Shown here: one piece after another, positions 32,421-34,436 of the stretch
Layout: the number at the start of each line of letters is the position of its first letter
How positions within the stretch are numbered: the stretch's first letter is position 1
From: Novosphingobium sp. 17-62-19
GTDB lineage: Bacteria; Pseudomonadota; Alphaproteobacteria; Sphingomonadales; Sphingomonadaceae
Assembly: GCF_002256775.1 (NCBI RefSeq)
Contig: NZ_NCII01000030.1
Location: forward strand, 1-34,436
Direction of reading: 5' to 3'
DNA: 34,436 nucleotides
The notes under the pieces: generated by a model
The model's input: only the letters and a program-made list of their open reading frames with translations
What the model was told of the DNA's origin: nothing
The model's database searches: none
Position numbers and translations under genes: made by a program

Positions 32421-32507
32421 GGATTTCCATATGTCAGATTCGCGCTGACACAAAGGGCTTGTTTCAGTTTTCACCCTATTTTCTGATTTATGGATTTCCA
32501 TATGTCA
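32421..32507. promoter_or_regulatory. Two 16-bp direct repeats before Fic gene 2
   Basis: GGATTTCCATATGTCA occurs perfectly at 32421-32436 and 32492-32507, 71 bp apart. On the minus strand each reads TGACATATGGAAATCC; the distal copy is preceded by T to give TTGACA, the consensus -35 hexamer. A dyad TATGG-AAAT-CCATA overlaps the distal copy. The arrangement fits a promoter with two operators upstream of Fic 2, whose winged-helix domain could bind it. Confidence 0.6.
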
Positions 32508-32548
32508 AAATGGCGCGCCAGCGTTGAGAGCGCCCGAACATGACAGGA

Positions 32549-33304
32549 TCAAGCAGGCGGATGATCCTTCTCAATCGCCTTTTCGAGCCACTTCGGCAGA
32601 TCGCCAATCTGCGATGTGAACGTGTTTTCCGGAACATCCTGCCAGAATGCAACGATGGCATCGGAGAACTGGTCGAGATCATCGTCGGTCACGTTGAGGT
32701 TCGTATAGTCAGGCGGAAAACGCAGCAACGGTTCGGGGAAATCATCACGCTTCAGGAATTGCGGGGCATCCTTATGCAGCTTCTCGAACGAAATGCCCTC
32801 GCCGTGCTTATAGACGTTCACCACCAGATGGCATTGATGCAGCCGCTGAAAATATGGACGTGAACGGACCGGCCAGCCCCAGCATTCCAGGAAGTCTAAA
32901 AGCTGGTCGATGGTCGCCTTCCAAAGCGCAGCCCGCGTGTGGCTGCCATGGATAACCCGGCCCAGTTCGCGCGTGACCCAATCGCGCAGCTGCTTTTCCC
33001 ACTCATGGTACATGCCAGCGATCACGCTCAATCGCGTTGCCTTCTGCAGGTCTTCGAGTTGCAGGTAGAATGAGACGCTTTCGTCCCATGCCTGCTCATA
33101 GGCATCCGCAGGATCATCCCGGTCAGGATTGAAGTAGGGTGCCCGATTGGCCAACCAGTCATCCGCGTATCGGTCCGCATCTTCCTTCATGGTGCCGAAC
33201 TGCGACAGCAGGCGCGTTCTGGCCTCGGACACATAGAATCTGTGATTGGCGATCAAGCCGTCGCGGAACGGCCCCCACATCTGGAACAGCACCTGGTCAA
33301 CCAT
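32549..33304 (-). CDS. Unrecognised 251-aa protein in methyltransferase/Fic cluster
   Basis: I do not recognise this protein with certainty. It is mostly helical and cytoplasmic, with no signal peptide or membrane segment. A conserved-looking core is RLSVIAGMYHEWEKQLRDWV (about 89-108), followed by HLVVNVYKHGEGISFEKLHK at about 161-180. The N-V-Y-K-H stretch after a long helix is faintly like the end of HEPN domains, which is only a suggestion. The ATG at 33304 lies 6 bp after the stop of the methyltransferase reading, so the two were co-transcribed. The gene looks intact. Confidence 0.7.
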   Translation of the reverse strand: MVDQVLFQMWGPFRDGLIANHRFYVSEARTRLLSQFGTMKEDADRYADDWLANRAPYFNPDRDDPADAYEQAWDESVSFYLQLEDLQKATRLSVIAGMYHEWEKQLRDWVTRELGRVIHGSHTRAALWKATIDQLLDFLECWGWPVRSRPYFQRLHQCHLVVNVYKHGEGISFEKLHKDAPQFLKRDDFPEPLLRFPPDYTNLNVTDDDLDQFSDAIVAFWQDVPENTFTSQIGDLPKWLEKAIEKDHPPA

Positions 33305-33310
33305 TTCCGA

Positions 33311-34342
33311 TCACGCCGCCTTGGCGCTGGTCATTATGGTGTAGAGTTCGAACAGCTTTTCGAGCCGTTCGGTGTCGTTCCGAAAGCGGCGGCCGATGTA
33401 GATGCGCTCCAGCACCTCGTCGTTGCGCTCATGTGCATGGCGGAGGTTTTCGGGCATCTTGTCGGGATCATAGAGGTCAGCGATGGTCGCCGGGAAATGC
33501 GCTTAGCGGGCAAGGAGGATGTCCTCGGCGCAACGGGTGAGATCGGCCGTATTTTGCTCGGTCAGCCTGGGGACCGGGAAGGTGTTGTAGCAAACTCCCG
33601 AGGAATAACGATAATCCGACTTCATTCGTCCTGCGGTTAGTCCGACCCAGCAAATATGCAACTTCGAGCAAATCACTGCCATAGTATACAATGGCGCGTC
33701 ATATATTGCTTGCGCAGCGTCAGAAACAATGATGCCACTCTTCTGGCACCCAACCGGAAGATATTCTCGCCTCTCCGCGGAAACTCGGGGAATAATCAAT
33801 TGGCTATATGTGCCTGTAATCGTGCGCTCAAATTTGTAAGGCGTCTCGACGCCCATTTTTCCTCTATCACTACCGCTTTCTCGGTAAGCGCGCACGTTTT
33901 GCACCCGCTCGGCTATTGGGGGGAGCGCCATGGCCGCCGCCGCTTGACTGTCTTCAATCCACAGACAGTACCTCTCAATGCCATTGATGAATTCACTCGA
34001 GCCCATGATCTGTCGAAAGAACTGATCTGAACCAGGATATTCTCGGATTATGGCCTCGTATTCTGTACGATCCATCATAAAATTTCCGAGATCTCTTGGG
34101 ATGTTCCCAGCGAACATCTGAGGCAGCCCATTGATTGGCATCGGTGTTTTTTCAATAATTATGTCAGGCCCATCAACGAGATATGCATTGATGTGAGTGG
34201 CCGCCTTTCGCACGTCCTCATCATAGATAAATTTCTCCGATTTTGTCGAAGCGGAAACCCCGACAATAACGCAGATCACGTTGGCATTTTTGCTGGCATT
34301 ATTCGCCCAGTAAAAATCCTTGTGGCAGAATGATATGGGTAA
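33311..34342 (-). pseudogene. MmeI-like DNA methyltransferase, C-terminal part, interrupted
   Basis: This is the target-recognition and C-terminal region of an MmeI-type class I SAM-dependent DNA methyltransferase. Reading starts in ISFCHKDFYWANNAS (about 34342 down) and CVIVGVS, then GNIPRDLGNFMM, ERYCLWIEDS, LIIPRVSAERREYLPVG and the DYRYSSGVCYNTFPVP box. At 33503-33505 a TAA interrupts LTRCAEDILLAR; the same frame continues with 63 more residues (AHFPATIADLYDPDKMPENL to the TGA at 33311-33313). Relatives have Glu (GAA) at the stop, so a single G-to-T change explains it. Catalytic motifs (SAM-binding, NPPY) are absent: homology begins after an in-frame TAG at 34343-34345. The gene is therefore truncated at the 5' side and inactive. 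Confidence 0.82.
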
Positions 34343-34436
34343 CTACCCACCCCCTGCAACGGACGATCAGGCAGAGATGGTACCAAGTATAGTTTGGAAG
34401 GGATTGCATCCCGACAGGCGCGCGGTGTCGACGGTT
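34343..34436. other. Right edge, unrelated sequence abutting methyltransferase remnant
   Basis: The methyltransferase frame has stops here (TAG at 34343-34345 and a TGA further up) and the translation no longer resembles the family. The stretch may be the end of an insertion sequence or another fragment. I cannot identify it. Confidence 0.35.

Noticed and set aside
1-34436. CRISPR array or tRNA gene as integration site
   Set aside because: I saw no regularly spaced repeats and no tRNA-like cloverleaf while reading either strand; the only close direct repeats are the transposon-end boxes, the 66-bp duplication and the pair before Fic 2.

Overview
The window is GC-rich accessory DNA from an alphaproteobacterium. 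The gene style, codon use and F-type transfer gene set fit Sphingomonadales, but that placement is an inference; no rRNA, tRNA or housekeeping gene is present to anchor it. It reads as part of a plasmid or integrative conjugative element with mobile and defence genes at both edges. REGION 1 (150-3222): a complete small transposon bounded by 47-bp terminal inverted repeats (45/47 identical). It carries a serine resolvase (minus), a Mu/TniA-type DDE transposase (plus) and an overlapping TniB-type AAA+ ATPase (plus). REGION 2 (3492-6712): three tyrosine recombinases in tandem on the minus strand, a recombinase-in-trio (RIT)-like layout. A perfect 13-bp inverted repeat lies just upstream at 6757-6796. 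REGION 3 (6886-7101): a small single-helix membrane protein gene, convergent with traG. REGION 4 (25569 down to 7098, minus strand): one long, tightly overlapping F-type mating-pair-formation operon, in transcription order traA, traL, traE, traK, traB, dsbC, traV, traC, a 107-aa membrane protein, trbI, traF (S26 peptidase), traW, a 93-aa membrane protein, traU, trbC, traN, traF, traH, traG. This set covers pilin, core complex, ATPase, pilus assembly, periplasmic disulfide handling and mating-pair stabilisation. Relaxase, coupling protein and oriT are not in the window. REGION 5 (26004-28121): a small unrecognised gene divergent from tra, a VirB1-like lytic transglycosylase, and a decayed AAA+ ATPase pseudogene. 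REGION 6 (28526-34436): a degraded defence/toxin-like island. It has a class II Fic gene (plus), an IS110-family element cut off at its 3' side and abutting a cut-off SF2 helicase (minus), a second class II Fic gene (minus), an unrecognised 251-aa gene (minus), and the C-terminal part of an MmeI-like DNA methyltransferase interrupted by one nonsense codon (minus). The minus-strand order methyltransferase, 251-aa protein, Fic, helicase suggests a former modification/restriction-type operon carrying a Fic gene. The most interesting leads are this Fic-containing methyltransferase/helicase cluster with a repeated 16-bp operator-like element before the Fic gene, the structured leader of the IS110 element (bridge-RNA candidate), and the recombinase trio with its upstream inverted repeat.
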